DNA of 64,000 nucleotides from Bacteriovoracaceae bacterium (GCA_947441615.1 CANEUH010000021.1:1-64000), one strand, 5' to 3'. Positions 36,242 to 46,538 are shown, numbered from the stretch's first letter. The notes: generated by a model not told the origin, from the sequence alone. Numbers and translations: made by a program.

Positions 36242-36507
36242 TATATCAACTTGAGTGTTTCGCTAGATAAGGTTTCAAACTTCGTTTTGACTGGACCCTG
36301 GGCACGAGAGTTAATCTCAGTGAGAATCATCCGTCCTTTGCTGAAAAAGTCCTTTCCATACATATCGTCCGAGAACTCTTTTAAAAGTGAGTTCACTTCT
36401 ATTTCAAGTTGAGAGTTCCCTAATGTTTTTAGATAGCGTCCATAGGACTCTTCACATCTCTGAATCTCTTTTAGTTCCTTAAACTCACCAAAATTAACGA
36501 CGCTCAT
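36241..36507 (-). CDS. Hypothetical small helical protein
   Basis: The 88-residue soluble protein is predicted mainly helical (FKELKEIQRCEESYGRYLK, SLLKEFSDDMYGKDF). No family is recognised. A GAGGGG site lies just upstream of the ATG. It is followed by its own hairpin and stands between dps and the peroxiredoxin gene on the same strand. Confidence 0.6.
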   Translation of the reverse strand: MSVVNFGEFKELKEIQRCEESYGRYLKTLGNSQLEIEVNSLLKEFSDDMYGKDFFSKGRMILTEINSRAQGPVKTKFETLSSETLKLI

Positions 36508-36765
36508 TCAATCCCCTCAATTTTTTGGTCTAGAACTTCATGTCCATGACCTTACAACGTGAACTTCAAACCTGAGGCCAAATTCTCAGTCGCAGGTTTC
36601 ATTTTTTTTAATGAGAGGCTTTTATAAAAGAGTAGGCGATTTAAAAAGAGCTTATGAAGATTCTATGTAGTTCTTTGTAAAGATTACTAACTAGTGTGTA
36701 GAAAATTAGTGAATAATTTACCTTATTTAGGTCACTTTCAGGGTGACGTTTTGCGTCTAAAGAAT
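36508..36765. other. Non-coding stretch upstream of the 88-aa gene
   Basis: About 260 bases between the 88-residue gene and the peroxiredoxin terminator. No supportable ORF is seen on either strand. It contains a small GTCAC/GTGAC hairpin (near 36731-36747) and presumably the promoter of the 88-residue gene. No RNA gene is recognised. Confidence 0.5.
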
Positions 36766-36792
36766 AAAAAGGGGGAGCATTGTGCTCCCCCA
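36766..36792 (-). terminator. Rho-independent terminator of the peroxiredoxin gene
   Basis: On the minus strand GGGGGAGCAC-AA-TGCTCCCCC is followed by TTTTTATTC, a strong stem with a T run, about 30 bases beyond the peroxiredoxin stop. Confidence 0.9.
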
Positions 36793-36820
36793 AATAGTCA
36801 CCGAACGATTTTGTCGGGGA

Positions 36821-37405
36821 TTAAGCGTTCTTTTTGAACCAAGACTTAGAGCCTTGAGGGTCCGGCTTCATTGAGTCGGCACCTTTTTTCCAGTTTGCTG
36901 GGCAAACTTCGCCTGACTTTGCTGTGAATTGGTAAGCCTCAACGAGACGAAGAGTTTCCTCAACGTTTCTTCCCACTGAAAGGTTGTTGATAGTTGAGTG
37001 CTGGATGATTCCGCTCTCATCAATGATAAAAAGTCCACGTAGAGCAACACTGTCTCCAACTAGAACTTCGTAATCACGAGCGATTTTTTTGTCTAAATCA
37101 GCTAGGATAGGGAATTTAACTTCACCTAGACCACCCTCATTACGAGGCTGTTTTGACCAAGCAAGGTGAGAGAAGAAAGAGTCAACTGAACAAGCGATTA
37201 GCTCACAATTCATGGCCTTGAACTTATCAGCGGCTTCTGAATAAGCAATGATTTCTGTTGGACACACGAAGGTGAAGTCTAAAGGATAGAAGAAGAGAAC
37301 TTTCCATTTTCCTTTGTAGTCATCGAGAGAAATGTTTTTGTTTTGACCATTAACCAGGGCATCAGCCTTGAAGTAGGGTGCTGGATTACCAACTAAACGT
37401 GCCAT
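36821..37405 (-). CDS. Typical 2-Cys peroxiredoxin (AhpC/Prx1 type)
   Basis: The 194-residue thiol peroxidase reduces H2O2 and organic peroxides. The peroxidatic Cys is in DFTFVCPTEIIAYS (near residue 50). The resolving Cys is in GEVCPANWKKG (near residue 170). The conserved LRGLFIIDESGIIQH is also present. Length and both motifs fit the AhpC/Prx1 group rather than BCP. AAGGAG precedes the ATG and a strong terminator follows. No AhpF or reductase gene is adjacent. Confidence 0.94.
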   Translation of the reverse strand: MARLVGNPAPYFKADALVNGQNKNISLDDYKGKWKVLFFYPLDFTFVCPTEIIAYSEAADKFKAMNCELIACSVDSFFSHLAWSKQPRNEGGLGEVKFPILADLDKKIARDYEVLVGDSVALRGLFIIDESGIIQHSTINNLSVGRNVEETLRLVEAYQFTAKSGEVCPANWKKGADSMKPDPQGSKSWFKKNA

Positions 37406-37640
37406 GAATGACTCCTTATAGAGAGGTTTAAACCAATTTCAGAATTGAAAAGTGGACTTGAGAAATTTAGTCCTAAGTCTTAATTATTTCAAGACTTACT
37501 GTTTCTTCCCTTGCTAATTGGACAAGTGTGCCCATCTTTTTTCTAAGCTCCGAAAGAGTTAAATTTAACCTCAAGAAATTTATGTATTTTCCGATAAGGT
37601 TGAACAAAGAAATCAACCATTCGGTTAAAAAAGGATCAAA

Positions 37641-38258
37641 ATGGAATCGCCTAAGGGTTATATCCCTAATCCCATCGTTATTGAACAAACAGCTAGAGGC
37701 GAGCGACAGTACGATATTTACTCCCGTCTACTTCTTGATAGAATTATTTTTCTAGGGACTGAAGTCAATGATACTGTGGCCAACTTACTGGTAGCACAGA
37801 TGCTTTTCCTCGAGCAATCTGACCCAGAAGCACCGATTCATTTTTATATTAATTCTCCCGGAGGATCTGTTTACGCGGGTCTTGGAATTTACGATATTAT
37901 GCAGCATGTGACATGCCCAGTTTATACCTACTGCGTAGGAATGGCGGCTTCTATGGGATCCCTCCTTCTTCAAGCTGGAGAGGTTGGCCATCGATACTCC
38001 CTTCCACATTCTCGGATTATGATTCACCAGCCACTAGGTGGTGCTCGCGGTCAAGCGACAGATATTGAAATTCAGGCCAGAGAGATTTTAGATCTCAAAA
38101 AGCAGCTGAATAATATTTACGTGAAACATACAGGCCGAAAATATGAAGAAGTCGAAAAGGCTTGCGATCGAGACAATTATCTTAATCCAGAGAGGGCCAA
38201 AGAGTTCGGTCTGATCGATAATATTATTATTCCTAAAGGTAAAACGAAGAAAGCTTAA
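37641..38258 (+). CDS. clpP: ATP-dependent Clp protease proteolytic subunit
   Basis: ClpP forms the tetradecameric serine-protease chamber used by ClpX. The 205-residue protein has the catalytic Ser in [15 protein letters not shown], the His in [11 protein letters not shown] and the Asp in the later [16 protein letters not shown] region. The [16 protein letters not shown] motif lines the handle. AAGGAT precedes the ATG. clpX starts 12 bases after the stop. Trigger factor, often upstream, is absent here. Confidence 0.97.
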   Translation: MESPKGYIPNPIVIEQTARGERQYDIYSRLLLDRIIFLGTEVNDTVANLLVAQMLFLEQSDPEAPIHFYINSPGGSVYAGLGIYDIMQHVTCPVYTYCVGMAASMGSLLLQAGEVGHRYSLPHSRIMIHQPLGGARGQATDIEIQAREILDLKKQLNNIYVKHTGRKYEEVEKACDRDNYLNPERAKEFGLIDNIIIPKGKTKKA

Positions 38259-38270
38259 TAAAAGGCGGAT

Positions 38271-39584
38271 ATGAGTAAAGATAAAGCAGCTGGAAATTAC
38301 GGAAGTCTAAACTGTAATTTTTGTGGAAAATCTCAAAAAGAAGTAAAAAAGCTTATCGCTGGCCCTGGTGTTTACATCTGTGACGAGTGTATTGAGTTAT
38401 GTAATGACATTATCTATGAAGATTCTGTTAAGGCCGTTTCTAAAACAGCGACCGATAATGTTCCTAAGCCCCATGAAATTAAGGCGCACTTGGATCAGTA
38501 TGTGATTGGCCAAGATCGAGCTAAGAAAATTATTTCTGTGGCCGTGCACAACCATTACAAAAGAATTTCTTATAAGGCGAACGCTCGCGAAGACGAAGTG
38601 GAACTGGCAAAATCAAACATTCTTCTCGCTGGCCCAACCGGTTCAGGTAAAACACTTATTGCTCAATCTCTAGCGAAATTCTTGAACGTTCCATTTGCAA
38701 TTGCTGATGCGACGACTTTAACTGAAGCTGGTTATGTGGGCGAGGATGTTGAGAACGTGATTCTATCTTTACTTCAAAACTGTGACTTCGACGTTGAGCG
38801 AGCTCAGCGTGGGATTGTTTACGTGGATGAAATCGATAAAATTGCACGTAAATCTGAAAACCCATCTATTACGAGAGACGTATCAGGGGAAGGTGTTCAG
38901 CAAGCACTTTTAAAATTAGTTGAAGGTTCCGTTGCGAATGTTCCACCAAAGGGCGGAAGAAAGCATCCTCAACAAGAGTACATTCAAGTTGATACGAGAA
39001 ATATTCTTTTTATCTGTGCAGGCGCCTTTGTCGGTCTTGAAAAAATCATTGAGAAGCGGATGACAAAATCTAAGGCCGTGGGTCTTACGTCAAACGTATC
39101 TGAGAAAAAAGAAAAATCACATCTTGAAAGCCTTGGGGCCATTGAGCCAGAGGATCTTGTGAGATTTGGTCTTATCCCGGAATTTATTGGACGACTTCCA
39201 GTAACGGCCATGCTCGAGGAGTTAGATGAGGCGGCCCTTGTATCAATTCTCACTGAGCCAAAGAATGCTGTTATTAAGCAATACCAGAAATTATTTGATT
39301 TTGATGGAATCGATCTCGAGTTCACTGAAGATGCTATTAAAGAAGTCGCTAAAACAGCACTCAACAGAAAAACAGGTGCACGTGGACTTCGGGCAATCCT
39401 TGAGCAGGTGATGCTCGATGTGATGTATGATCTTCCGGCGAATGAGAATGTTGCTAAGTGTATTATTACTAAAGAGGCCATCATCGGGGCGGGAAAACCG
39501 ATCTTAGAAGAAGGGGATAGGAAAAAGAAGCCTGAGTCTAAAGTAGGGTCTAAGTCCGGTAAAAAGATTGAGAATGCATCTTAA
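38271..39584 (+). CDS. clpX: ATP-dependent Clp protease ATP-binding subunit ClpX
   Basis: This AAA+ unfoldase feeds ClpP. The 437-residue protein has the N-terminal zinc-binding domain ([11 protein letters not shown] and [10 protein letters not shown]), Walker [15 protein letters not shown], Walker [18 protein letters not shown], the [14 protein letters not shown] region, and sensor/arginine finger region [11 protein letters not shown]. It ends with a Lys/Ser-rich tail. It lies in the clpP-clpX-lon order and is closed by a strong terminator. Confidence 0.97.
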   Translation: MSKDKAAGNYGSLNCNFCGKSQKEVKKLIAGPGVYICDECIELCNDIIYEDSVKAVSKTATDNVPKPHEIKAHLDQYVIGQDRAKKIISVAVHNHYKRISYKANAREDEVELAKSNILLAGPTGSGKTLIAQSLAKFLNVPFAIADATTLTEAGYVGEDVENVILSLLQNCDFDVERAQRGIVYVDEIDKIARKSENPSITRDVSGEGVQQALLKLVEGSVANVPPKGGRKHPQQEYIQVDTRNILFICAGAFVGLEKIIEKRMTKSKAVGLTSNVSEKKEKSHLESLGAIEPEDLVRFGLIPEFIGRLPVTAMLEELDEAALVSILTEPKNAVIKQYQKLFDFDGIDLEFTEDAIKEVAKTALNRKTGARGLRAILEQVMLDVMYDLPANENVAKCIITKEAIIGAGKPILEEGDRKKKPESKVGSKSGKKIENAS

Positions 39585-39646
39585 GACCCTTAAAAGTCGT
39601 AAAAGCTAAATAAGTTCTAACTAGTTATAATCGTTAAAATCAGTTG

Positions 39647-39678
39647 GGCCGGGAAAAAAACTCCCGGCCTTTTTTTTT
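39647..39678 (+). terminator. Rho-independent terminator after clpX
   Basis: GGCCGGGA (39647-39654), an A-rich loop, TCCCGGCC (39662-39669), then nine T. It separates clpPX from lon. Confidence 0.95.
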
Positions 39679-39773
39679 GTATATTTGATTTTGATTTTCA
39701 TGGGATAATAAGTTTGTGGAGACTTTATGAATGAAGTCTCCTTACTTTGAGACAGAAAGGCGCAGGAGGTGCT

Positions 39774-42182
39774 ATGTCCGATAAGAAGTCTGAAGCTGTT
39801 AATAACTTCCCACTCCTTCCATTAAGAGATGTCATCATCTTCCCACACATGGTTGTGCCATTGTTTGTGGGTCGTGAGAAATCTATTTCTGCGCTAGAGA
39901 AAGCTGCGAAGAACGGAAATGAACTATTCCTCGTGACTCAGAAAGATGCCTCTGTTCTGAATCCTGAGAGAGAAGACGTTTACGATATCGGTACAGTTGT
40001 GAGCATTATCCAAATGCTTCGACTCCCAGATAATACGGTAAAAGTTTTAATCGAAGGTAAATACCGCGCAAAGATTAAGTCTTTTCGCTGTGAAGAAGAT
40101 GGCTACTACTCAGAAGTCGAGAAGTGCGCAGATATTGTTGACTCAGAGGTTGAAGTCGAAGCTTCGATGAGATCAGTGAAATCTGTCTTTGAGCAGTACG
40201 TGAAACTCAATAAGAGAATCCCACCGGAACTTCTTATGAGTATTTCTTCTATCACTGATCCATCTAGACTTGCTGACATTATTGTTGCTCATCTCACAAT
40301 GAAAATTCCTGAGAAGCAAGAAATTTTGAATGCAGTAAACGTTGATACAAGACTTCAGCTTCTTCTTGAAAAAATGCAAGGTGAAATTGAAATCATTAAT
40401 GTTGAAAAGAGAATCCGTTCTCGTGTGAAAACACAAATGGAAAAATCTCAAAAAGAGTACTACCTGAATGAGCAGATGAACGCTATTCAGAAAGAACTTG
40501 GTAACAAAGATGAAAAATCTGATGTTGCTGAGATGGAAGAAAAGCTTAAAGCGAAGAAAATGCCTGAAGATGCTCGTGAAAAAGCATACAAGGAACTTCG
40601 TAAGCTAAAGTCCATGTCTCCTATGTCTGCTGAAGCAGCAGTCGTTCGAAATTATATCGACTGGATGATTTCTCTTCCTTGGGATGAGTACACTCAGGAT
40701 GATCATTCTGTAACGAAAGCGAAAGAGATTCTTGATAACGACCATTACGGTCTTAACGATGTTAAAGAGCGTATTGTTGAATACCTTGCGGTTCGTGCCC
40801 TTGTGAAAGACGACGCGAAAGGAACTTTACTTTGTCTTGCTGGTCCTCCAGGAGTAGGTAAAACATCTATCGCAAAATCGTTGGCCGAATCTCTAGGAAG
40901 AAAATTCGTAAGAATTTCTCTTGGTGGAGTTCGCGATGAAGCTGAAATTCGTGGTCACCGCCGTACATACGTAGGTGCTATGCCTGGTAAGATCATCCAT
41001 GCTCTTAAAAAAGCTGGGACATCAAATCCTGTAATCCTTCTCGATGAGATTGATAAAATGAGTTCTGATTTCCGTGGTGATCCAGGAGCAGCAATGCTTG
41101 AAGTCTTGGATCCAGGTCAAAATAAGACTTTCGGTGATCACTACATTGAGTGCGAATACGATTTATCAAAAGTGATGTTCATTATGACAGCGAATGATCT
41201 CGGAGCAATCCCAGGTCCACTTCGTGACCGTATGGAAATCATTCATATCGCTGGATATACGCCTGATGAAAAAATGCAAATTGCTAAGAAGTATCTTCTT
41301 CCAAAAGCATGGGAATCACATGGTCTAAAAAATTATCCAGTAACTGTGACTGATAAGACTTTTACTCAGATCGTTCGTGGTTATACAAAAGAAGCTGGAG
41401 TTCGTGAACTTGAGCGTCTTATGAATACCATTGCTCGTAAAACAGCGACTGAAGTTGTGACTGAAGATATTAAAGAGGGAAGAAAGTTTTCTGTAACTGA
41501 GAAAAACCTTGAAAAATATCTAGGTCCAATTAAATACGATAGGACTGGAATCGAAGAGCAGCCTCAGGTTGGTCTTGTGAATGGTCTTGCTTGGACTTCA
41601 GTTGGTGGTGAACTTCTTAATATTGAAGTTGTTACTGTTCCAGGAAATGGAAAAATCCAAGTGACTGGTAACTTAAAAGACGTCATGAGAGAGTCTGCTT
41701 CTGCAGCACTATCTTATGTTCGCTCAATATCTAATCGCTTGGGTGTTGACCATGAGTGGTACACTAAGAATGATATCCATATCCACGTTCCAGATGGCGC
41801 TACCCCAAAAGATGGCCCTTCTGCTGGGATCACGATGGCAACAGCTTTAACTTCCGCTATCGCTAACATCCCTGTTCGTCAGGACGTTGCGATGACTGGT
41901 GAGATTTCTCTTCGTGGGCGAGTCCTTCCGATTGGTGGGTTAAAGGAGAAAATCCTTGCGGCCAAGCAAGCGGGAATTACGACAGTGATCATCCCTAAGA
42001 AGAACGAAAAAGATATCGTTAAGATCCCTGATGAGATCAAAAACGGTATCGAGATCAGAGCTGTCTCTGAAGCTGAAGAAGTGCTTCGTGTGGCCCTCAA
42101 TTTAACGAAACCTGAAGAATTTATGAAGGCCCGTGCCCTTAAAGTTCTTGATGGTGAAGCGAATCTTGAGGTTGCGAACTAG
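39774..42182 (+). CDS. lon: ATP-dependent protease La (Lon)
   Basis: Lon degrades misfolded and regulatory proteins in the cytoplasm. The 802-residue protein has the N-terminal substrate domain (FPLLPLRDVIIFPHMVVPL), the AAA+ module with Walker A GPPGVGKTSIAKSL and ILLDEIDKM, and the protease domain with the catalytic Ser in PKDGPSAGITMATAL and Lys in IGGLKEKILAAKQAG. The track start at 39747 is a TTG. The ATG at 39774 with AGGAGG is clearly better. A strong terminator follows. Confidence 0.97.
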   Translation: MSDKKSEAVNNFPLLPLRDVIIFPHMVVPLFVGREKSISALEKAAKNGNELFLVTQKDASVLNPEREDVYDIGTVVSIIQMLRLPDNTVKVLIEGKYRAKIKSFRCEEDGYYSEVEKCADIVDSEVEVEASMRSVKSVFEQYVKLNKRIPPELLMSISSITDPSRLADIIVAHLTMKIPEKQEILNAVNVDTRLQLLLEKMQGEIEIINVEKRIRSRVKTQMEKSQKEYYLNEQMNAIQKELGNKDEKSDVAEMEEKLKAKKMPEDAREKAYKELRKLKSMSPMSAEAAVVRNYIDWMISLPWDEYTQDDHSVTKAKEILDNDHYGLNDVKERIVEYLAVRALVKDDAKGTLLCLAGPPGVGKTSIAKSLAESLGRKFVRISLGGVRDEAEIRGHRRTYVGAMPGKIIHALKKAGTSNPVILLDEIDKMSSDFRGDPGAAMLEVLDPGQNKTFGDHYIECEYDLSKVMFIMTANDLGAIPGPLRDRMEIIHIAGYTPDEKMQIAKKYLLPKAWESHGLKNYPVTVTDKTFTQIVRGYTKEAGVRELERLMNTIARKTATEVVTEDIKEGRKFSVTEKNLEKYLGPIKYDRTGIEEQPQVGLVNGLAWTSVGGELLNIEVVTVPGNGKIQVTGNLKDVMRESASAALSYVRSISNRLGVDHEWYTKNDIHIHVPDGATPKDGPSAGITMATALTSAIANIPVRQDVAMTGEISLRGRVLPIGGLKEKILAAKQAGITTVIIPKKNEKDIVKIPDEIKNGIEIRAVSEAEEVLRVALNLTKPEEFMKARALKVLDGEANLEVAN

Positions 42183-42198
42183 ATTTAAAATTTTCGGA

Positions 42199-42228
42199 AG
42201 GCCCGGTTTATCCGGGCCTTTTTTTTTG
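42199..42228 (+). terminator. Rho-independent terminator after lon
   Basis: AGGCCCGG-TTTAT-CCGGGCCT hairpin followed by a run of nine T, 17 bases beyond the lon stop. Confidence 0.95.
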
Positions 42229-42240
42229 GATTTATTTTTT

Positions 42241-42609
42241 ATGAATTGCCCTAAATGTTTGAATTCCTTGTCCCCATTCAACTTTGAAAGCGATCTTTTT
42301 TTTGATCGCTGTGATTTTTGTAAGGGGATGTGGCTCGAGAAAGGCGAACTAGCTAAAACGATGGGAGAAAAAGAAGATTTCCCCGAACCTGAAAGAGCGA
42401 AGTCCGGGCCAAAGAGCAGCCAAAAATGCCCTAAGTGTTTAAATGTAAACATGATCGAGGTGGCTCTTTCACCCAAAGGTAAACTCATCCTAGACACCTG
42501 CCCCCAATGCTCTGGAGTTTGGTTAGATTCAAAAGAGCTCGTAAAGATTCAAAAAGTTCTAAGAGACATTAGAATCGAGACCAAGAAAAAGAAGATAGGG
42601 TCACTGTAA
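42241..42609 (+). CDS. Double zinc-ribbon protein (zf-TFIIB family)
   Basis: The 122-residue protein contains two copies of the zf-TFIIB zinc ribbon. The first is MNCPKCLNSL with CDFCKGMWLEKGEL. The second is KCPKCLNVNMIEV with CPQCSGVWLDSKEL. Each has CxxC pairs and the diagnostic G-x-W-L-[DE] motif. A basic tail ends it (KKKKIGSL). The track start at 42133 lies inside lon. The ATG at 42241 begins exactly at the first ribbon, though its ribosome binding site is weak and overlaps the lon terminator region. Function unknown; nucleic-acid or protein binding is possible. Confidence 0.8.
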   Translation: MNCPKCLNSLSPFNFESDLFFDRCDFCKGMWLEKGELAKTMGEKEDFPEPERAKSGPKSSQKCPKCLNVNMIEVALSPKGKLILDTCPQCSGVWLDSKELVKIQKVLRDIRIETKKKKIGSL

Positions 42610-42680
42610 GATTTACACCCATCAAAAGGCCTTAGCTAAAAATAGGCTAGTATTCTCTAAAATTTCATTTTGGAGAAACT

Positions 42681-45600
42681 ATGAAACCTTCAGCTTTTGG
42701 TCTTAAAGTATCAGTCCTTGCAACTCTCATTGCTTCGGGACAAGTTTTTGCCCAAAATCTTCCAGATGAAATCAATCATCCACAATACTTAAAAATTTAT
42801 CAGAACTTGGAACAAGTTCTCAATCAAAAGATCGCTGACTTTAATGAACTATCTGAGCAAAGAGCAGTGATTTTGAAAAGCATTTCTCAGATGGAGAAAG
42901 ATCAAGCAGAGATTCCATCAAGAAATAATGAACTAAGAAGAGCTATTGAAATGAAAAGAATTGAGATATCCCGTCTCGATTCTGAGATCCAGGGTCTTGA
43001 GGGCGTTTTATCGAAAATTATTGAAGATCTTCGACGGATGGAAAATATAATCTCTCAGCTTCAAAGAGATATAAACACAGAGTCTAATAGAAATTCACAA
43101 ATCCAAATGAGTCGAAACCAGGCTTCCCAGGAGTTGGCGCAAATTTCTTCCAGACTTCAAAGGGAAATTAATGAAGAGAATCAATCTCTTCAAGTCCTTA
43201 ATCGCTTAACTGGAGAAACCAATGCCTCGATTCAGCGAAGGGAAGAACTTGAAAGGGAAAGAATTCAAGCTGTAAGGAATGCAGAGAAATTTAAATCAGA
43301 AATTATTCAAACAAGGAATGCTGTTATTCAAAACAGCAATAATCTCATACTCAAAAAAAATCAGCTTAATACTTCTCAGGCAAAGTTACCAACAATTAAA
43401 GCAGACCTTAATAGAGAAGAAGCAAAACTCGCACAAATTGATAGTGTGCTAGCTCCCAAAAAAGATAAACTCAATAAATTAAAAGCTGAACTTGCTCGAC
43501 TTTCACCTGAAATCTCTCGTTTGCAAAATGAGAATAGATCACTTGATCAGAAAATCAGATCAAATGAGACGAGGATTAATTCTCTTAATGTGACTCCCAT
43601 GATAACTCGCCGTGATTTTTTAGAAAATGAAATCTCAGGTGTAAAAAGCCAAATAAAAGTAAACACAGAAGCCCAAACGGCTCTTGAGGAAAAGATTGAA
43701 CCAGTGATGGATGAAATCAGAAACTTAAATCTAAAGATGCAACAAGCACTCAGAGATCGAAATCTCCCAGAAGCAGCAAGACTAAAAAATCAAATCGATG
43801 AATTACTAAAATCAATTCTATCAGATAAAAATCAAATAACTCGACTTCAAAAAGAGTCGGAGCATTTGGCGAAATCGATTTCTGCAAGACAATCAGAAAT
43901 TAATTGCCTGAATGCGTCTATTGCAAATGCTGAAACTCAAATAGGGAATCTTCGTAATGAGATTGAATCATCAAAAGTAAAAATTTCTGAAAATGAAAAG
44001 AAAATTGCTGAGCTTTCATCTGCAAATGCAGAACTAGGACAGCAGATTTCATCCCTTGATTCAGAAATCAAAGTTATTGAATCAGAAAGGGCACCTACTG
44101 CTCAAAAAGTTTCTTCCTTAAAACAGCAAGAATCCCAAATATTGGCAGAAGTTAATTCTCTTACGTCAGAGATTCAAAAATTAGAGTCTGATAATCAGAA
44201 ACTGACAGCTCGTGTGACTGAGATGGAAAAATTTATTGCGGAACTTCCTGAAAATCTCAGACGAATGGACGCTCATGTTCGCCAGCTGAGTCAAAAGATC
44301 ATGGACCTTCGTGCTCAAATCGATAGGGAGGAGAGGCTCCTTGTAAGAATTCGTCAAAATCGTATGACGATTCAGGCCGACGTCAATAGAGCACAGAGTG
44401 TGTTAGATCAGATTAATAGAGATTTAAATGATTCTGAAAGATTATTAGCGAATTTAACTTCGAGGTTAAATGAAGAGTCATCAAACAGGGATGCCCTTGT
44501 TAGGTATAATCAGGACTCAATAAATAAGCTAAGCAATTTGAAGACTTCTCGATCAAGAATTGAGAGTGAGGTTTCAAATGCTTCTAATGAAGTGAGAATT
44601 AATGAAGAGGACCTTGCTACAATTAATCGCGAACTACCTAAGTTAAGGGCGAGTGTAGAGGTATTAAATCCTAAAATCCAAGCAGCAGAAAAAGCAAAGG
44701 TGTTAGCGCAATCGAATGCAGATAATGCTAATAATCAATACCTTTCTAGACTCACTCTTTTCCAGAAATATCTTGTAGAAGCACAAACATTGGGATCTGA
44801 GAAAGGTGTTATTGGAACCCAAGACGGAAATAAATCCGGTAAGATTGATGCTTCACTGAGAGCTAACAAACTTGGTTCAGAGAACGCTTCTACTCATGCC
44901 AAATGGGATGCTTTAAGAAGAGGCTATGTTCGCGGAGAGGTTTCTGGGTATCAAAATGGTTATGACATTGGTTTGTCTTCGTCTCAGGATGCTTCGAGAG
45001 GCGACGAGGATGGAAGAATGGCCGGAAGTCGCAGGGCCAAAGACTATGCCAATATGATTCTTAAACCTGAAAAATATAATGAAGAGTTTGAAAGAAGATT
45101 AAAAGAAGACGAAACAATTCTTAAAAAACTTATTCTCGCAAAGCTTGTGCAGCAGGACATTTCTACATTAAGTTCCATGTCTCGAGAGGCACTTGAGGAA
45201 ATTCCAGAACTCACAAACGATGAATTGAAGCAGTCATCAATAATTCTGACTTCTTTAGATTCATTGATATCTCAATCTGAAATTGAAATTAAAGATGTTT
45301 TGGATTTAAGAAAAAAATTAACTGATCCTAAGAACGTATACCTCGCGCCAAATGCGGGAGAGAATGCAAACAATGTAAACTGCTCTGCCGTCTATAAAGG
45401 TATTCGAGAGTTTATCAATGCATGTAAGGATTCTTATTCTAATCGCTACGAGACTCTTTATAAATTGGCACATGAGGATTCGTTTAATAAAAACTATTCA
45501 GCTAATTTCCAAGATCAGGTTAAAAATGTCTTTGAGGCAGAACTAAATAGGCTTTACCCAATCTATTTGAAAGAAGCATCTAAAGTTTCTCAAGAGGTGG

Positions 45601-46442
45601 GGATTTCAAATGGTAAGAAGGACATTTATCAGCAAAGCTTTACTCGCGCTGAAAATAATGCCTATGCCCTCGCTCTTCCGTCTGAAACAAATCGAGTTGA
45701 AATAGAGGCCAATCAATTAGTTCAAGATCACTTAAATCAGAATGCGGCATTGACGTTGAAATCGAAACCAAAATTAAATACAAATGATTCTGCTGGACTG
45801 GCCCCAGGAGTTGACGCAGATTTGAGTCTATTGATTAAAAATATTGGTTCTAAGATTTCTAACGGAGAGAGCATTTTAAAAATCACAGAAGCTAGCTCAT
45901 CTCTTTCTTTTGATAGAAAAGAATCTCCTATTCCCTCTATCGCTCCAAGATCCAATTCAGACCTTTCACTTTTAAAAGTGAAAATCAGTGACGATTCACT
46001 CCCTGGATCTAATGTTGTATTGGCCGGAGAAATCACTCACCCTGGAAATCATTATCGATCAAGTCGAGTTGAATCTTTCAGAATCGAAACCATTCTGAAG
46101 GTAAATCCTGCTTTAGACTCAGGCATTGAATTTGATAATACACCGAAAGTTTCTGGACTTTTTGGAACAAAAAAACATGATATTAATCTAAAAATTAAAC
46201 CAAAGTTTTCCGGTGTTGATCAGGGATATGAGTTTAATTTAGAAGAAGTTGGATCTCAATTTGTATCAATCACTTCTAATCCAAGTATGACCGAAATTCT
46301 TGGAAGGAGTGTTGAGAAAAAAGTTCGTTTCACATACAAACTTGATAAGGCCGCAAGAGGGAAGACAGTGAGTCTGAAGTTAACCATTAAGAATGGCGGT
46401 AAAATCGTTACTCAGTCTAATTTAGAAATTAAACCAGAATAG
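42681..46442 (+). CDS. Very long exported coiled-coil protein
   Basis: The 1253-residue protein has a signal peptide (ATLIASGQVFAQNL). About 650 residues of heptad-rich coiled coil follow, with SMC-like composition but no ATPase motifs. A glycine-spaced segment near residues 725-785 (GYVRGEVSGYQNGYDIG) resembles Yae1-type GxxxG repeats, and a C-terminal part of about 450 residues has beta-rich sections near the end (residues 1090-1250). GGAGA precedes the ATG. It is probably periplasmic or surface-exposed, forming an elongated fibre or spacer. No homologous family is recognised. It is closed by a perfect hairpin. Confidence 0.75.
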   Translation: MKPSAFGLKVSVLATLIASGQVFAQNLPDEINHPQYLKIYQNLEQVLNQKIADFNELSEQRAVILKSISQMEKDQAEIPSRNNELRRAIEMKRIEISRLDSEIQGLEGVLSKIIEDLRRMENIISQLQRDINTESNRNSQIQMSRNQASQELAQISSRLQREINEENQSLQVLNRLTGETNASIQRREELERERIQAVRNAEKFKSEIIQTRNAVIQNSNNLILKKNQLNTSQAKLPTIKADLNREEAKLAQIDSVLAPKKDKLNKLKAELARLSPEISRLQNENRSLDQKIRSNETRINSLNVTPMITRRDFLENEISGVKSQIKVNTEAQTALEEKIEPVMDEIRNLNLKMQQALRDRNLPEAARLKNQIDELLKSILSDKNQITRLQKESEHLAKSISARQSEINCLNASIANAETQIGNLRNEIESSKVKISENEKKIAELSSANAELGQQISSLDSEIKVIESERAPTAQKVSSLKQQESQILAEVNSLTSEIQKLESDNQKLTARVTEMEKFIAELPENLRRMDAHVRQLSQKIMDLRAQIDREERLLVRIRQNRMTIQADVNRAQSVLDQINRDLNDSERLLANLTSRLNEESSNRDALVRYNQDSINKLSNLKTSRSRIESEVSNASNEVRINEEDLATINRELPKLRASVEVLNPKIQAAEKAKVLAQSNADNANNQYLSRLTLFQKYLVEAQTLGSEKGVIGTQDGNKSGKIDASLRANKLGSENASTHAKWDALRRGYVRGEVSGYQNGYDIGLSSSQDASRGDEDGRMAGSRRAKDYANMILKPEKYNEEFERRLKEDETILKKLILAKLVQQDISTLSSMSREALEEIPELTNDELKQSSIILTSLDSLISQSEIEIKDVLDLRKKLTDPKNVYLAPNAGENANNVNCSAVYKGIREFINACKDSYSNRYETLYKLAHEDSFNKNYSANFQDQVKNVFEAELNRLYPIYLKEASKVSQEVGISNGKKDIYQQSFTRAENNAYALALPSETNRVEIEANQLVQDHLNQNAALTLKSKPKLNTNDSAGLAPGVDADLSLLIKNIGSKISNGESILKITEASSSLSFDRKESPIPSIAPRSNSDLSLLKVKISDDSLPGSNVVLAGEITHPGNHYRSSRVESFRIETILKVNPALDSGIEFDNTPKVSGLFGTKKHDINLKIKPKFSGVDQGYEFNLEEVGSQFVSITSNPSMTEILGRSVEKKVRFTYKLDKAARGKTVSLKLTIKNGGKIVTQSNLEIKPE

Positions 46443-46446
46443 ACCT

Positions 46447-46482
46447 TTTGGGGTCTGAAAGTTTTCGCTTTCAGGCCCCAAA
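46447..46482. terminator. Long hairpin after the coiled-coil gene
   Basis: TTTGGGG-T-CTGAAAG pairs with CTTTCAG-G-CCCCAAA across a TTTTCG loop (one G-U pair), a 15-bp stem starting four bases after the stop. There is no long T run, so it may act as a processing or weak bidirectional terminator. Confidence 0.65.
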
Positions 46483-46488
46483 TTATCG

Positions 46489-46517
46489 TTGACATAGATG
46501 CTCCAAATCCCTAATAT
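46489..46517 (+). promoter_or_regulatory. Sigma-70-type promoter of tRNA-Val
   Basis: A perfect TTGACA (46489-46494), a 17-base spacer and TAATAT (46512-46517) lie about 22 bases upstream of the mature tRNA-Val 5' end, as expected for a tRNA gene. Confidence 0.75.
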
Positions 46518-46538
46518 AAATGCTCTAAATCGACATGT

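Noticed and set aside
38984-39484. 166-aa minus-strand ORF inside clpX
   Set aside because: Full overlap with a highly conserved gene and low-complexity Ser/Arg composition typical of antisense frames.
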